Positions 1-11,089 of a stretch of 64,000 nt of DNA are shown one piece after another (within the stretch, counting starts at the first letter, position 1; every line of letters begins with the position of its first letter). Both the position numbers and the translations under genes were made by a program. Source of the stretch: Volvox africanus (Eukaryota; Chlorophyta; Chlorophyceae; Chlamydomonadales; Volvocaceae); the NCBI GenBank assembly GCA_030268105.1, contig BSDZ01000016.1, positions 2,239,501-2,303,500 of the forward strand, in the 5' to 3' direction. The notes below the pieces were generated by a model that was not told the origin of the DNA, did no database searches, and worked only from the letters and a program-made list of their open reading frames with translations.

Positions 1-365
1 AGCAAGGGGGGGGGACGCCGCGGCATCAGGGTCACCAAAGTCGGGATGCCGTTGACTGCGATCCGCTCGTCAGCCTCCCTGGATCTCATTCCGGCTATAC
101 GAAGCCCCGGGGGGCTGGAGGGTTGGGGGAGAGTGAAATTTTTTCAGATTCGTACGTCATTGTAAACGAAATGCGTCGAGATCGGGGTCTCGTGGTCTTT
201 CCTTGTCGTACCATATGTTATCCAGATCTTTGCATATCCCCTTCTAAACCTCTATCTGTATCCTAAATTACACATTTGGTGGCTCCGGTGCTGCTACTGC
301 TGCTGCTTTATGAATACCTTCTCGCCGCTGCCCTTCCCCCCCCCTCTCCTCCCTGATTGCTGCAG

Positions 366-1481
366 GGTATAGAGCGAATGGAGGCCGCTCTAGTGCACAA
401 CATGGAGTGGGTCGGCAACAGAGCCATGGTGAGGCGGGAAATTGAGAGTGGTACGGTGTTTTGAAGATAAACAAGGGACCCATCACCATCACAAAATTGC
501 GCCACCGTCATCACCATCATCATCCTCGTCCAAAGACGTACAATGACGACTTGGATCTGGAACCTGCAACCCTTCTTCTAACCCCCACTCCTCGTACGCC
601 GCGTACGGAATATGCTGCTGCTGCTGCTGCTGCCCAGGACTGGCCTGATGGCAGTCGTGACGTACAGGTGTACGAAGTTGAGGCCAACGGGGAGATTGAG
701 GCCACGGTGTGGGAGCTGCTGGACGAAGTGCGTTTTGCAGGACATGGGGTTTTGGAGATTCAAGGGAGGGGGTGGGCGGGGTAAATGGGGAAGTAGCGTA
801 TGGCAAGAACATGCAAGCAGCAGAGTTCCATTCTCATCACCCTTAGCTGAACGTAGCTCCGGAACCAGCAGTAAAAAGGACATAACAGGCTGAAATTAAT
901 GGGGCTGTCATTTTTGCTGGTTGTTGGGAATGCAGTTGTCGGCCGTTATAGGGGGAACTTACTGCAGTTGCATTAACCACCAATTAACCACCAACCAGGT
1001 GTTTTCCTTCCTGAAATTTTCGGGATGGACATTACAAGTAAATAAATAATTAAAATTTATTTATTTGTTGTTATTGGTGATAGTATTGTCATCATTATCA
1101 TCATCATAATTGTTACTGTGTTTGCTACTTTCCCGCGCTTTCCTGTCCAGGCGTACGGCGGCAAGGAACCCGAGGTCAACCGGCGGCAGCACAGTCAGAT
1201 TGTCATCATCAACCCCTCCAAGCTGAGGATGCGGGCCACACTGCCTCCCCCCCCCGCGGGACACGACCAGTACCACTCCGCAAACAACCCCGCCATGGCG
1301 GAGCACGAGAAGCTGGCGGCGGGGGTGGACTTCCTAGCCAACTGGAAAAAGTGAGTGCCGGAAAGGCTGCGCGTATATATTTAATCATATAAATTCATGG
1401 GAGGGGGAGCAGCGGCATGCGTTAGTCCGTCCTGGCCGCATTCCCCCTCCCTGGCTACAGCTCGCGGGCGCACCCGCACGC

Positions 1482-1554
<73 letters not shown>

Positions 1555-3852
1555 TTGATTATTCCTTATCTGTGTTTTTGAATATGGGTTTAGTTTAGAG
1601 GGGTTGACTGAGCCGGTACATGTACGGAGAGACACAGCTTTGTTTTTCATGTTTCTTTTTGCTGTGGTAAACTTACTTCACCCGCCAGGGGCTTGATGAC
1701 GTCAGCTCATGTCGTAGAGCAGGAGGCGGGCTTCCTCTACCGCTACAAGTACGGCAGCCGTGGGGGCGGCGCGGCGTTCCTTGGGCAGTACAACTTCTTG
1801 GTCGTTGATATCAGCGCTGGCCCCGTGTCGTACGGGCCGTTGGTATCGCCATCGGGTGCCGTCACGCCAACGGCTATGCCACGTCTCATGGTATGTGTAC
1901 GGCGTACGGAAGGTTCAGTTTGGCCAGGCTATGCTACTCTCTTCCCTCCCCTCTGATTTTTGTTATCCTGCCACCCCCTCAGACCCTTAGCTGGCGCATA
2001 CACACACAAACAGACAGATCCATCCTACCGCGGGTTTCGATGCCTGGATCCGATACATTCTCAGCCGACAATTATTATATTATAAGGAACGTGTTGGGAA
2101 TTGAGGACCGAAACCCCAGTCGTTATTCCGGTCCTAACCGTGGCCTCCAACCGCCACAACCTCCATGCCGCTGGTTAGTTGTTGGGTTGTTTTCCTCGCA
2201 ATCAGTTGCTCTTGCGCCCCCTCCCCCTCCCCCTCCCCCTCCCCCTCCTCCCCCCCCTCCCCTCCCTTTTCCTCCAGCCCATGTTGTTGCGGATGACCAG
2301 AGAGCTGGAGACGAACAACAGGGTGAGCTCGCGTGGTCGACCCATGGGTCAATGGAACCTACCCATGGGTTGGTGCGGGAATCGACCCATAGGTCAATGG
2401 TCGATATAAAAGCCATTGAAACGCCCCTTGGGTCAGTGGAGCGACCGATGGGTCAATGAGCCGACAGGAAAACGTGGCTTCGCTTACATTTCTGTCGTGT
2501 CGCTTATAAACGTACATATTTCGGGACTTTAGTCACCTTCGGGATGAGCGATGATTAACTTCCATTAAAAGTACGACGCCGTACCCCCCTTCCTGGCCCC
2601 TTCGCCGGTATTTAAAATCTTTATCCGCCTCTCCGGCTCTCCCCCGCCATGCTCGTAGAAACATGCACATACACATACACACGCGTGTCAAAGTCGATTC
2701 CGCCCTCCTTCACACCTTCACACCTTCACGCCTAACTAAAGAAATACCCACATCCCTGTCCCCCAGCCTGGCACTCTACGTGAGCACATCTTGGGAGAGG
2801 CCGCCAGGGGCCAGGCTGCCGTATTTGCCGGACAGTTGGCGTCAACCGTCGCCTCCGCTACCCGCCACTTATTCGCCACCGACCTTTTGATGTCGGCAGC
2901 GGATGGGCTGGGCGGCACCACCTACGCCGATGGGCCCAAGAGGGTGGTCGTCCCAATCCTGGTCCTGCAGGTACGACATTGGCAGTATACGATAATTTAT
3001 GGTTGTACAAACGCAGACTTTCTGGTGAATCGAGGAAGCATTTTATTTTATTATTTTCATTGGCTCCTGTCTGTAGCTTGATCAGCACGCGCTGATATTC
3101 TCTATCTGAAAAATTTGTAAAAAAATTGTAAAAAATAGTAAATTTCATAATTGCAACAAATCTCTAAATTCCTATGGCTATTTCCTAGCTTTTGCGTTTG
3201 CGGGCTTTCATCAATGTATTCAGGAAAGACAAGTTAGTTGAAATGGTAATGAAATAGTTTAGCAGGACGGCTAAATATTTTTTATATTAACTGAGATTTC
3301 CTAATGCTAAGCTTGTTGAAAATTTTAAGGAGTAAAAATTTAAAGAACAACTGACAACCGATAACTGAAACACCATACCTAACCGCAGGACCACGTTCGC
3401 GAGCTGGAACATGAGGACGGTGGCCTGCGTTGGTTGGATAACGACATGCTTCAATTAGCGCTCGACGAGATGCTCCCCCCGGACATCTCCGGTTCTGTTT
3501 CCGTTAGCCGTCATATGCTGCACCATCACAAGCAGCTGGCGGCGGCGCTCATCAAGGCGCGACACTCCAGGTGGGCTCGCGAGACCGCCGCACAGGGGCG
3601 GTTGGAGATTTTCCCGTTTTATCTGTTATATTTTCTGGTTGTTTTCGTTGATTTTTCTTTGCGCCGTCCTAAACGCCTTTTTTATAATTTAATTTTTAAA
3701 AAAACATTTTTTGCCCAATGCGGCCTTAAATCTTCTCGTGGTATTTTGTTCCGTTTGAAACGCTCTCGCTCCCCGCTCCGAAACACGTACACGTACTCAT
3801 GCACATACACATACACACATACAGACATACACATACACATACACATACAGAC

Positions 3853-3895
<43 letters not shown>

Positions 3896-3902
3896 TACAG
3901 AC

Positions 3903-3945
<43 letters not shown>

Positions 3946-4262
3946 TACACCCCTGGAGTTCCAGGTTCTACCCCGACCGAGAGCGGGCCAAAAACCCTAA
4001 CGATAAGGGCAGGGTGCCCCCATATCGATGGACGGTGACGACCCCAATTAAAGTGACCTGCGAGCTGACCAGTAGCGGAGTTGACGCCTTAGTTGATTCG
4101 GCAGATTCCGCTGGATGCTGGTGGTGGGTGCTGAACCTGGGAAAACCACTGATTTCGGAGAAGTCGGCATGGGAGACTGGATGAGGGTGCCCCGAAACAC
4201 CGGGGAAGGTAGGGACTGCCAGGTTAGTGGCCACGGGTGATGTACCCCCCTATCCTACACAC

Positions 4263-4293
<31 letters not shown>

Positions 4294-7200
4294 TACACGT
4301 ACACGTACAGTTATACACACTTTCCCATTTCAGGTCCAATGCGGTGCTGTCCAGCCCCCCGGATATCGGCCTGCACCGATCCCAGGTGAGTGGGCGTGTG
4401 TGTTTTGGTACGGGAAGATGCTCAAGATTGAATTGGCGGGGTGAGGAAGGGGTTGGGGTTGTACAGTGTTCTTGGGGGGAAGGGAGGAACGCATCGTACC
4501 TTAACCCCCCCCAAACCCCACCCTCACCACGCTCACCCCCTTCCTCCCCTCGATTGCCCCCTTCCCTGGAGTCTGTAGCTGATTGTAACCACCACCCAAC
4601 CAAGTTTGGTGGTTAATTTCGTGCACTCACAACGTTAGCCTGAATGGGGTTCTCTAGTTTTATCGTTAATTTCGTTGCATCCCCCAACAGCAACGGGCCG
4701 CTCCCCCCCCCAACTAGATTGGTACCAATTACAGCTCCGGGGGCTTCAACATCCATTTTCTTAAGTTTTAGCCTCCCCCCTCCTGTACGGGCGCCCCAGG
4801 TGGTCTCCCTGGACTCCGCCGTACTGCTGAGAGAGCTCAAGCTGGCTGCGGCCGATGACGACCTGATGGGCGGCCTGGTGGACCACATCGGGGATGACTA
4901 CGTGGATCACACACCCAACATGGCAGACACGCAGGAGTTCACGGGGCGGCGTAAGAGGGAAACAAAAGTGCGTGTGTATGCCGTACGCGTGCTTAGCCTG
5001 TCCTGTGTTTGTGTCTCCGTGTGTATTTAAGGGCCCGAGGGGAGGGGTTTCAGGAGTTTTTGTACAAATGAAGGGAAGGAAGGGCAGATGCTTTACTGTG
5101 AATGGAGCGAAAGCTGTTGGACTGAAACGACTTTTTATTATTCGTTGTTAGTTATTCGTTATTAGCTGGGTCGCGTTCTGTCACGCAGATTTCTTGCCTT
5201 AGTCCCACCTTCCCCATCTTTTCGTCCCCCTCCTCCCCTCCCCATTTTCTTTTAATCAGTCCTCCATCTTCACGGTGGTTAGTCCTCGTTCCTTCCGTAT
5301 CAGCACCACTTGGTTGGGGTTTTTCGACTTCCCCCCTCCCCCCCTCATGCGTTTCGTCTATTCGTCTTACCCCTCCCGTCCCCCCTGCAGGTCCTCCCCG
5401 TCTTTGTGTTCTCTTTAGAGCGGGCTCCGGAGCAGTTTCTGTTCGACAACAACCAGCTCGTGGCGGCCTCTCAGGACGTAGTGGCGGTGCTGCAGCTGCT
5501 AGGGAATGTGAGGGGGAGGAGGAGGAGGATACGTTGGGATGGCTGGGAGGGAGAGTGTGTGTGTGTAGGCGTGCCTGTGTATGTGTGCGTGTGGGTGGTA
5601 TGTGTGTGTTTTGTGGTGGGGAGGGAGGGTGGGTGTTAAGGGAAGTGGCTAATAAGCAACAGAGCTCAATGGCGCACAGTTGGTAGCGTGTTCGGTGGCG
5701 ATGGGGAGGGGGTAAGGGCTTGCAAGGGTTTGGATTTGGAAAACGGGGAAAAAATATATCCTAGAAAACGACACTAAGTGGACGAAGACGCGAATTCGGG
5801 GGTCCTCGGCTCCTAGTCCAGACTTCCACACGCACAGATTCACATATACACACACATATGCCATAAACCCCCCCTCCCCTTCCCCCCCCCGGCCCCCGTC
5901 ACAGCCTAATTCAGGTGATGGTCAGAGGGGTCGAGTGTACAGCGGCCACATGAGCGAGAGCCACCCCCTGATGCTTGATGCGGACGAGCAACCTTCGAGA
6001 GCCATCATTGCGGGTCTGGCCACAGCGCTGGGGGGTATAGTTCCCGTACATCAGCGGTACTGCAGAGCGGAGCGGACGGTAGTGGAGGACTGGCGCTGGT
6101 CGGTCGGGGCCGTGCCCTGGGGACCGTATTCCAACTATACGGCACTCAGGTGTGTGTGTGTGTGTGTTGGGGGAAGGTTGTCAATGAGGGAGGGGGTTTC
6201 GCCCCCTCCCTCATTACGTACGGGATATATTGTGAGACCGGATCCCGGAAATTGGGTAGTGAAAACCGTGTGTGTATTTTGATGTCTGATCTGTGTGTGA
6301 GGAGCCGAGGTAGAGAGGGCGGGGAGACAAAGGGGAGGACGTAGGGGGAGGGTGAGGGGGTGGGTCGCCGACTGCCTCTTTACGGCGTGATGCATTCGCG
6401 GTTTGGGTTTCTTCCCCCCGCCCTATCCTCTCTGGTGAAGACCCTCTGCCTTATAACCCTCCCCTTCGTCTACCCCTCCGAAACCCCTCCCCCACTCGGT
6501 CCTGTAAATTCTTCCCCTCCCCCCATCGACCCTCCCATCAATGGCCCCCCCCCTTCCCCCCTTCCCCTTCCCCTTCCCCTTCCCCTTCCCCTTCCCCTTC
6601 CCCTTCCCCTTCCCCTTCCCCTTCCCCTTCCCCCTCCCTCTCCCCCCCCTTCCCTTCCCTCCCCCCTCAATGCCGCAGTTCTGTGTTGGCTGCCACTGCG
6701 CGACGTAATATGCTGGTGGCGCGCATCGAGAGGCCCCTGCGGATACTGATCGCTTCTCTCAACAAGATTGACGAATTCATCGTGAAGCACTTGCAGGTAT
6801 GTGTGTGTGCGCGTGTGTGTGTGTGTGTGTGTTTGCCTCATCATGGAGCGGGCCGGAGGACACGTGTTGTCTTTGTGTGAGGCGCCTCATTTCGTTTCCC
6901 CAAAGCACAACACATCCCGGCCCCGATGGCTCCGAATCCCCAAGGAATCCAAAACCCGGACTCAGCCCTGACACGGCCATCGCTCTTCCCTCCCCCCTCC
7001 CGGGTCACTCCCAATCCCCAGGGGCCATTCGCGTTTCTGCGTCGTAACACTGCCAATGCAGCGGTGCGTTCGGTGCCGTACGGCGAGGAGTCGCCGTCAC
7101 CACTGTATCATAACATGCCGCACCACCATCTGTTGGACGATCTGGCTAGGTACGGCACATTGATCACTTGATGTTTTCTTACAAAATTTGTTCCCCTTCC

Positions 7201-8061
7201 TCGACCCCCTCGACATCCTAAACCCTCTCGTCACCTTTCGCCCCCTGCTCGTACCCCGCCTCACCTTCCCCGCCCTTACCCTGCCGTACAGGCTCCATGT
7301 CCGCTACCAAAACGGTTCCGAAGGGACTACCAAGCGCATCGTCCGAAACCTCATGGCCGGCATGAAGGGCTCCGGAACCAGATCAAACACGTCTCCCCCC
7401 TCCCCCTCGTCTTCGGACGCGCACTCCCAACACGCCGACGATTCCCACCACCAACCGCAGCAACCACCTAACCACCGAGGACGGCACCTGCAAGGGTTTG
7501 ATGGCGATGACGTCCAAGGACATGGGTTTCCCGGTCACGAATTTCACCCGTCGTACGACCACCAGGAGGTGCACGGAGGGGAGGATTTCGACGGAGAGCG
7601 TCCCCTGGAGGAGTACGATCCCAACGCGTACGACCATCCCATACTGCTGTCGGAGGCGGAGGTGGCGGCCCGGGCCGCCGCCGCCGCCGGACAGGCGGGC
7701 TCGTACGGGGTTGACAGCCCGACCGGCAACACCGCCGACCTGTTGACGGATCCGGTGGGGCTGACGCCCAATGTAGCTCAGAAGCTGAAGGTGCGTGGGT
7801 CTGTATGTGTGTGTATGTGAGTGTTTGTGTGATTGTGTGATTGTGTGTGTGTTTCGGTACTAAAAGATACTGCATATTCTGAATCACTGGGTGGGGTGGG
7901 GTGGGGTGGGGTGGGGTGGGGTGGGGTGGGGTGGGGTGGGGTGGGGTGGGGTGGGGTGGGGTGGGGTGGGGTGGGGTGGACATGTGTGTTTGTGTGCGCG
8001 TGGGGTGAGAGGGAGGGAGAAGTGTGGGCTTATGCGATGTTTCGATGTGACATGATTTTCC

Positions 8062-8093
<32 letters not shown>

Positions 8094-8890
8094 ACACCCG
8101 GTTTCTCTTTCCCCTCTTTTCCCCCCTCCCCGCCACGGCTTCACACTGCCAAATGAGATCAACACCGAACTGTTTCCTGTTTCCTGTTTAGGAGTCACTC
8201 GATGAAATCGGTGTCCACCTGGAGTACATCACCTACCTTATGTTCAAGTAAGGAAGAGATTTATTCATATCAAATTGTCAAGTTATAATTACTGTGTTAT
8301 GTTATGTAGTAATGTAGTTTAATATTTGTTTCAATATGACCTCAGAGGTCTCATACCTCATTATGGGTCACGAGATCAGAGATTGAGCAGAGATTTGGTG
8401 GCGGGTTGTATGTAGTGTAATTGGGTACATCACAAAGGGCATGTGATGCTAACCACCATCTAACCTCAACCCCCAACCGTCACCTCTCCCTCCCCCTCTC
8501 CCTCCCCCCCTCTCCGCCCTCTCTCTCATCCTCAGCCGCAGCTGGGCGGAGCTTGAAGACCGCCTCACGCCCTTCAACATCGTCGTGGACCAATTTGCGG
8601 CGGGCGTGGATCAGGGCTTGATTCACGCGGCGGAGGTTATCGGCTGCTGCTCTGTACGGCACGTGCCCGCGGGCTCCGGAACCTGGTTCGCGGTGGGTCT
8701 TGTAGCGACGGCGCTGGGGGTCTTTGGCATCGCCGCGGCACTGGCAATACGTAGCCAAAAATTGTACGGCAACCCGTACAGTCCCCGCAGCAGTGGGGGT
8801 GCGGTACGGACTCTGAGTCAAGGTCGCAGCTTGTCGGGCTCCCTCCCCAGCTGGTCGGGGCCGTCTGTAGGGCCAGCTCTGCCCCGATGA
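366..8890 (+). CDS. Single-pass membrane protein, plant At5g58100-like (5' end may lie outside window)
   Basis: Sixteen exons join in frame: 366-428, 668-727, 1151-1350, 1689-1890, 2278-2322, 2767-2970, 3389-3570, 4334-4385, 4800-4967, 5391-5507, 5926-6149, 6679-6796, 7022-7149, 7292-7790, 8192-8247, 8536-8890, giving about 890 codons before TGA at 8888. No start codon or signal peptide was fixed, so upstream exons are probably missing. The product resembles the uncharacterised plant membrane family containing Arabidopsis At5g58100 (linked to pollen exine), judged from remembered motifs: FLVVDISAGPVSYG, VLPVFVFSL, RAIIAGLATALGG and DWRWSVGAVPWGPYSNYTAL. A single hydrophobic segment near the C-terminus (WFAVGLVATALGVFGIAAAL, exon 16) predicts a type I membrane protein with a large lumenal or extracellular part. 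Exon 14 carries a His/Ser/Ala-rich insert. Gene reality is well supported by phase; the family call is tentative and the function unknown. Confidence 0.72.
1485..1552. repeat. (GA)n microsatellite in intron
   Basis: An uninterrupted GA dinucleotide tract of about 34 units lies in the intron between 1350 and 1689 of the first gene. Confidence 0.97.
2335..2462. repeat. Degenerate tandem repeats of a GACCCATGGGTCAATG-like word
   Basis: Five loosely spaced variants of a partly palindromic word (ACCCATGGGTCA core) occur in one intron, at about 2337, 2360, 2384, 2424 and 2443. Related single words appear near 10285 and 17207. Confidence 0.6.
3797..3951. repeat. (ACATAC)n microsatellite
   Basis: ACATAC hexamers, with occasional AGACAT variants, fill the intron after exon 3389-3570. 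A second tract of the same unit lies at 4256-4310. The two flank the dispersed repeat at 3953-4250. Confidence 0.95.
3953..4250 (-). mobile_element. Dispersed repeat family A, copy 1 (inserted in a microsatellite)
   Basis: About 290 bp matches 34483-34784 in opposite orientation with few mismatches, and its end matches 31366-31431. Both sides are ACATAC hexamer repeats, as if the element landed inside a microsatellite. An 88-codon frame (4234 to 3968 on the minus strand) is open in both long copies with about three amino-acid differences. The other strand reads a peptide with an ALVDSA segment that faintly recalls a retropepsin active site. Class is unknown: a SINE-like, MITE-like or retrotransposon fragment all remain possible. 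Confidence 0.7.
5263..5390 (+). repeat. Dispersed repeat family B, diverged copy
   Basis: About 45 bp (CTTCACGGTGGTTAGTCCTC onward) and the following pyrimidine-rich stretch resemble the 3' part of the copies at 15409 and 31884. The end of the match runs directly into the splice acceptor of exon 5391-5507. Confidence 0.55.
6550..6640. repeat. (CCCCTT)n tract
   Basis: A CCCCTT hexamer array sits in the intron before exon 6679-6796 and forms a long polypyrimidine tract ahead of its acceptor. Confidence 0.93.
7890..7979. repeat. (GGGGT)n pentamer array
   Basis: About 17 tandem GGGGT units lie in the intron after exon 7292-7790. The G-runs are on the sense strand, so a G-quadruplex is possible in DNA or pre-mRNA. 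A (TG)n tract follows at 8063-8091. Confidence 0.97.
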
Positions 8891-9051
8891 TAAGGCCCAT
8901 TTGTTTAATTTGAATTTTGGGGGTCCCGGGGTCTCGGGGTCTCGGGGTTATGGATTGGGGCAATAGTTTTAACGCTCGTACTGGTTTCACTGTGATTTGA
9001 GAGTCGCAGCGGGTCTAAGGTTTTGGTGCGGTGTGGGTGTGGGGTGATGGG

Positions 9052-9056
9052 TGTAA
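9052..9056 (+). terminator. TGTAA polyadenylation word of the first gene
   Basis: TGTAA, the usual chlorophycean poly(A) signal, lies about 160 bases after the stop at 8890. Position and word support it; no transcript data were available. Confidence 0.5.
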
Positions 9057-10250
9057 CGGTGGTAAAAACTTATTAAACATTCAATGGTTTAAGATGTATC
9101 GGCTGAAGGACTCGTCGTGGCGGGGGAGAAGGAAAGGTGTGTGCGAGATAAAGGGGGATCTCTTACCCTTCGTGGCAGGGCTCGGAGAAGTTTACGTGTG
9201 TCGACGGTGGATGTCGTACACGAAGGGATTAGGGTACGATGAGAAGCTGATTGCTCGTGATGGCGGGCCGGCGGAGGGTTTGACGACCCGGGCCTTGCCG
9301 GGGTGGAAGGTATTCATTGCGGGCGGGGGAAGGGAAATGGAGGAGGGGAAGTCTTCTCGCTCCGCCATCTGGGAAGAGAGGGGGCGCAGGCCGCAGCAGC
9401 TGCGGAAATGATGAGAGCTTGAGTGTGCTATTTAAATGTTTCATTGAATGCAGCGCGCTACATAGTTGCTGAGCTGTTTGGCAGCAGGAGGGAGGGACTG
9501 AACTTTGCGAAGACAATTCGGTTCTAGGCAGGGACAGTGGAGGAGCTTCTAACCATCGACCGTTGGCCGTTGGTTGTTCTGTTTCTCGGTGGTCGTTTCA
9601 TCCCGTACACAAGTCCCGGTCTTTAAAATAGAGCCGGTGGACCAGCAGCAGGTGGAGATATATTGACGGGAGAGATGGGAGAGATGGGGCACTGTGTGTT
9701 TTGCGTTAGGGTGTGGGCGTGTTTGTGTGTGTATTGGGGGTTGGGACCGGGAGGGGAGGAGGGGAAAAATATATGGTTTCAAAATGGCGTGGCTAAAGTA
9801 CTGAAACAAAGCGTAGCTAAGACGTATAATCAGAAGAACTCGCTCCGTAACCCGATGATGATGATGAGGGGGAGGGGGAGGAGGAGGGTCATTTAGCTGT
9901 CAGACAGGAAAGTGGTAAGCGAAGCCCTGGTGTGTGAATAAATGAGCTCTCAAATTCATCTATCCAGGGGCGGTTAGGGTTGTAGGGTGGATTGGTGGGG
10001 TGTTGCGGGGGAAGCTGCCGTGTGTATGCTGCCGTAGCATGTGTCGTTTCTGTGTTTGGTGGGGGAGATGACATTCGTGTGGACAGGCTAACAAATATAA
10101 GACAAACGTACAGACAGACAGATAAAAAGGCAGACACAGTCGGCAGTGAGCCTGCTGTTCCCGTTGGCGTATTCCGTTGCCCAAATAATAGCTAACGACT
10201 GAAAACCACCGGCCAGTAAGTCCATTAGAACAGGCGTCCATACCCCTGTA

Positions 10251-10275
10251 CCCTAAAACCTAAACCCTAAAACCC
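10251..10275. repeat. Interstitial telomere-like tract
   Basis: Two CCCTAAAA units and one CCTAAA stand in direct succession. CCCTAAAA is the complement of the Chlamydomonas telomere unit TTTTAGGG. Only 25 bp long. Confidence 0.65.
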
Positions 10276-10637
10276 GACCGCGAACCCATGGGTCAGTGAC
10301 GTTCCATGCCTTGCAGTATTGGTGGCGATTTCTTCTTGGCGCACCGCGAACCGGTCGGGTGTTGGCATTACGTCACCTCGGACCCCCTTCCGCACCCTTT
10401 GTGTGCGTTTGTCTCTGAGCCACGTGTTATCTGGGGCTTTCACTCCATCACTCCCCTCCCTAACCCCGTGAAACAACCCCCCCTCTTCAAACAGCAAGGG
10501 GGTTGGGCCGCATTACCGCCTGAGCCGCCACTCTCCCTTCTTTGCTAGTCGTACTAACTTCCAACCGAAGAATGATCAACTCGCTTCGAAAACAGAAATG
10601 GAGATGAGGGCCCGAGCCAGAGCCACTCATTAAAGCA

Positions 10638-10642
10638 TTACA
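10638..10642 (-). terminator. TGTAA polyadenylation word of the sorting nexin gene
   Basis: The plus strand reads TTACA, giving TGTAA on the minus strand about 450 bases past the stop codon at 11090-11092. Confidence 0.35.
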
Positions 10643-11089
10643 GAGCGCAACCTGCTAAAATGCTGTTGTAACTTGTAGCAGCAGGTAGACTAACCGGTGA
10701 TGACCATCGTACCTAACAGAAATTTCACGCTTGCGTATCCAACGGATCCAACCACCACCGTTAACCATCGTAACTAACACCGAATCGTCCTCGCTGCCTC
10801 CACATCATCGGGGGTATTTGTCGCTCCCTGAAGCCCCCCCGGTCCCCACACCCGTCCTCGACGCATACGATAGTGCCTGGTGAACTTCATTTAAATCCAT
10901 CCCCATTCTCCACCCGCCGCCGCCGTCGCCGCTGCCACTGCTGAATCCTGATTGCGGCCGCATTCTTGAGCTTGACGTGCGTGTGAAGGTTGTGTAGGAC
11001 GGCTGCGTCGCCACCGCCGGATACCGCGGCGCAAACTGGTGCCCCTGATCTGTCGGCCGTTGCGGTGGCGGCGGCTGCAGCGGTGGCTG

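Larger units (their letters stand above)
8891..11089. other. Intergenic region between converging genes
   Basis: This 2.2-kb stretch holds the 3' ends of the first gene (+) and the sorting nexin (-). Apart from poly(A) words and a telomere-like tract at 10251-10275 nothing convincing is present. Open frames here (for example 9031-9411) lack exon-like signals or recognisable motifs. Confidence 0.6.

Noticed and set aside
7890..7979. Tandem arrays considered as CRISPR
   Set aside because: Units are contiguous without unique spacers, and the genome is eukaryotic.
10805..11014. Minus-strand 69-codon frame after the SNX2 stop
   Set aside because: The reconstructed last exon ends at 11090 with a length typical of the family; this is likely 3' UTR.
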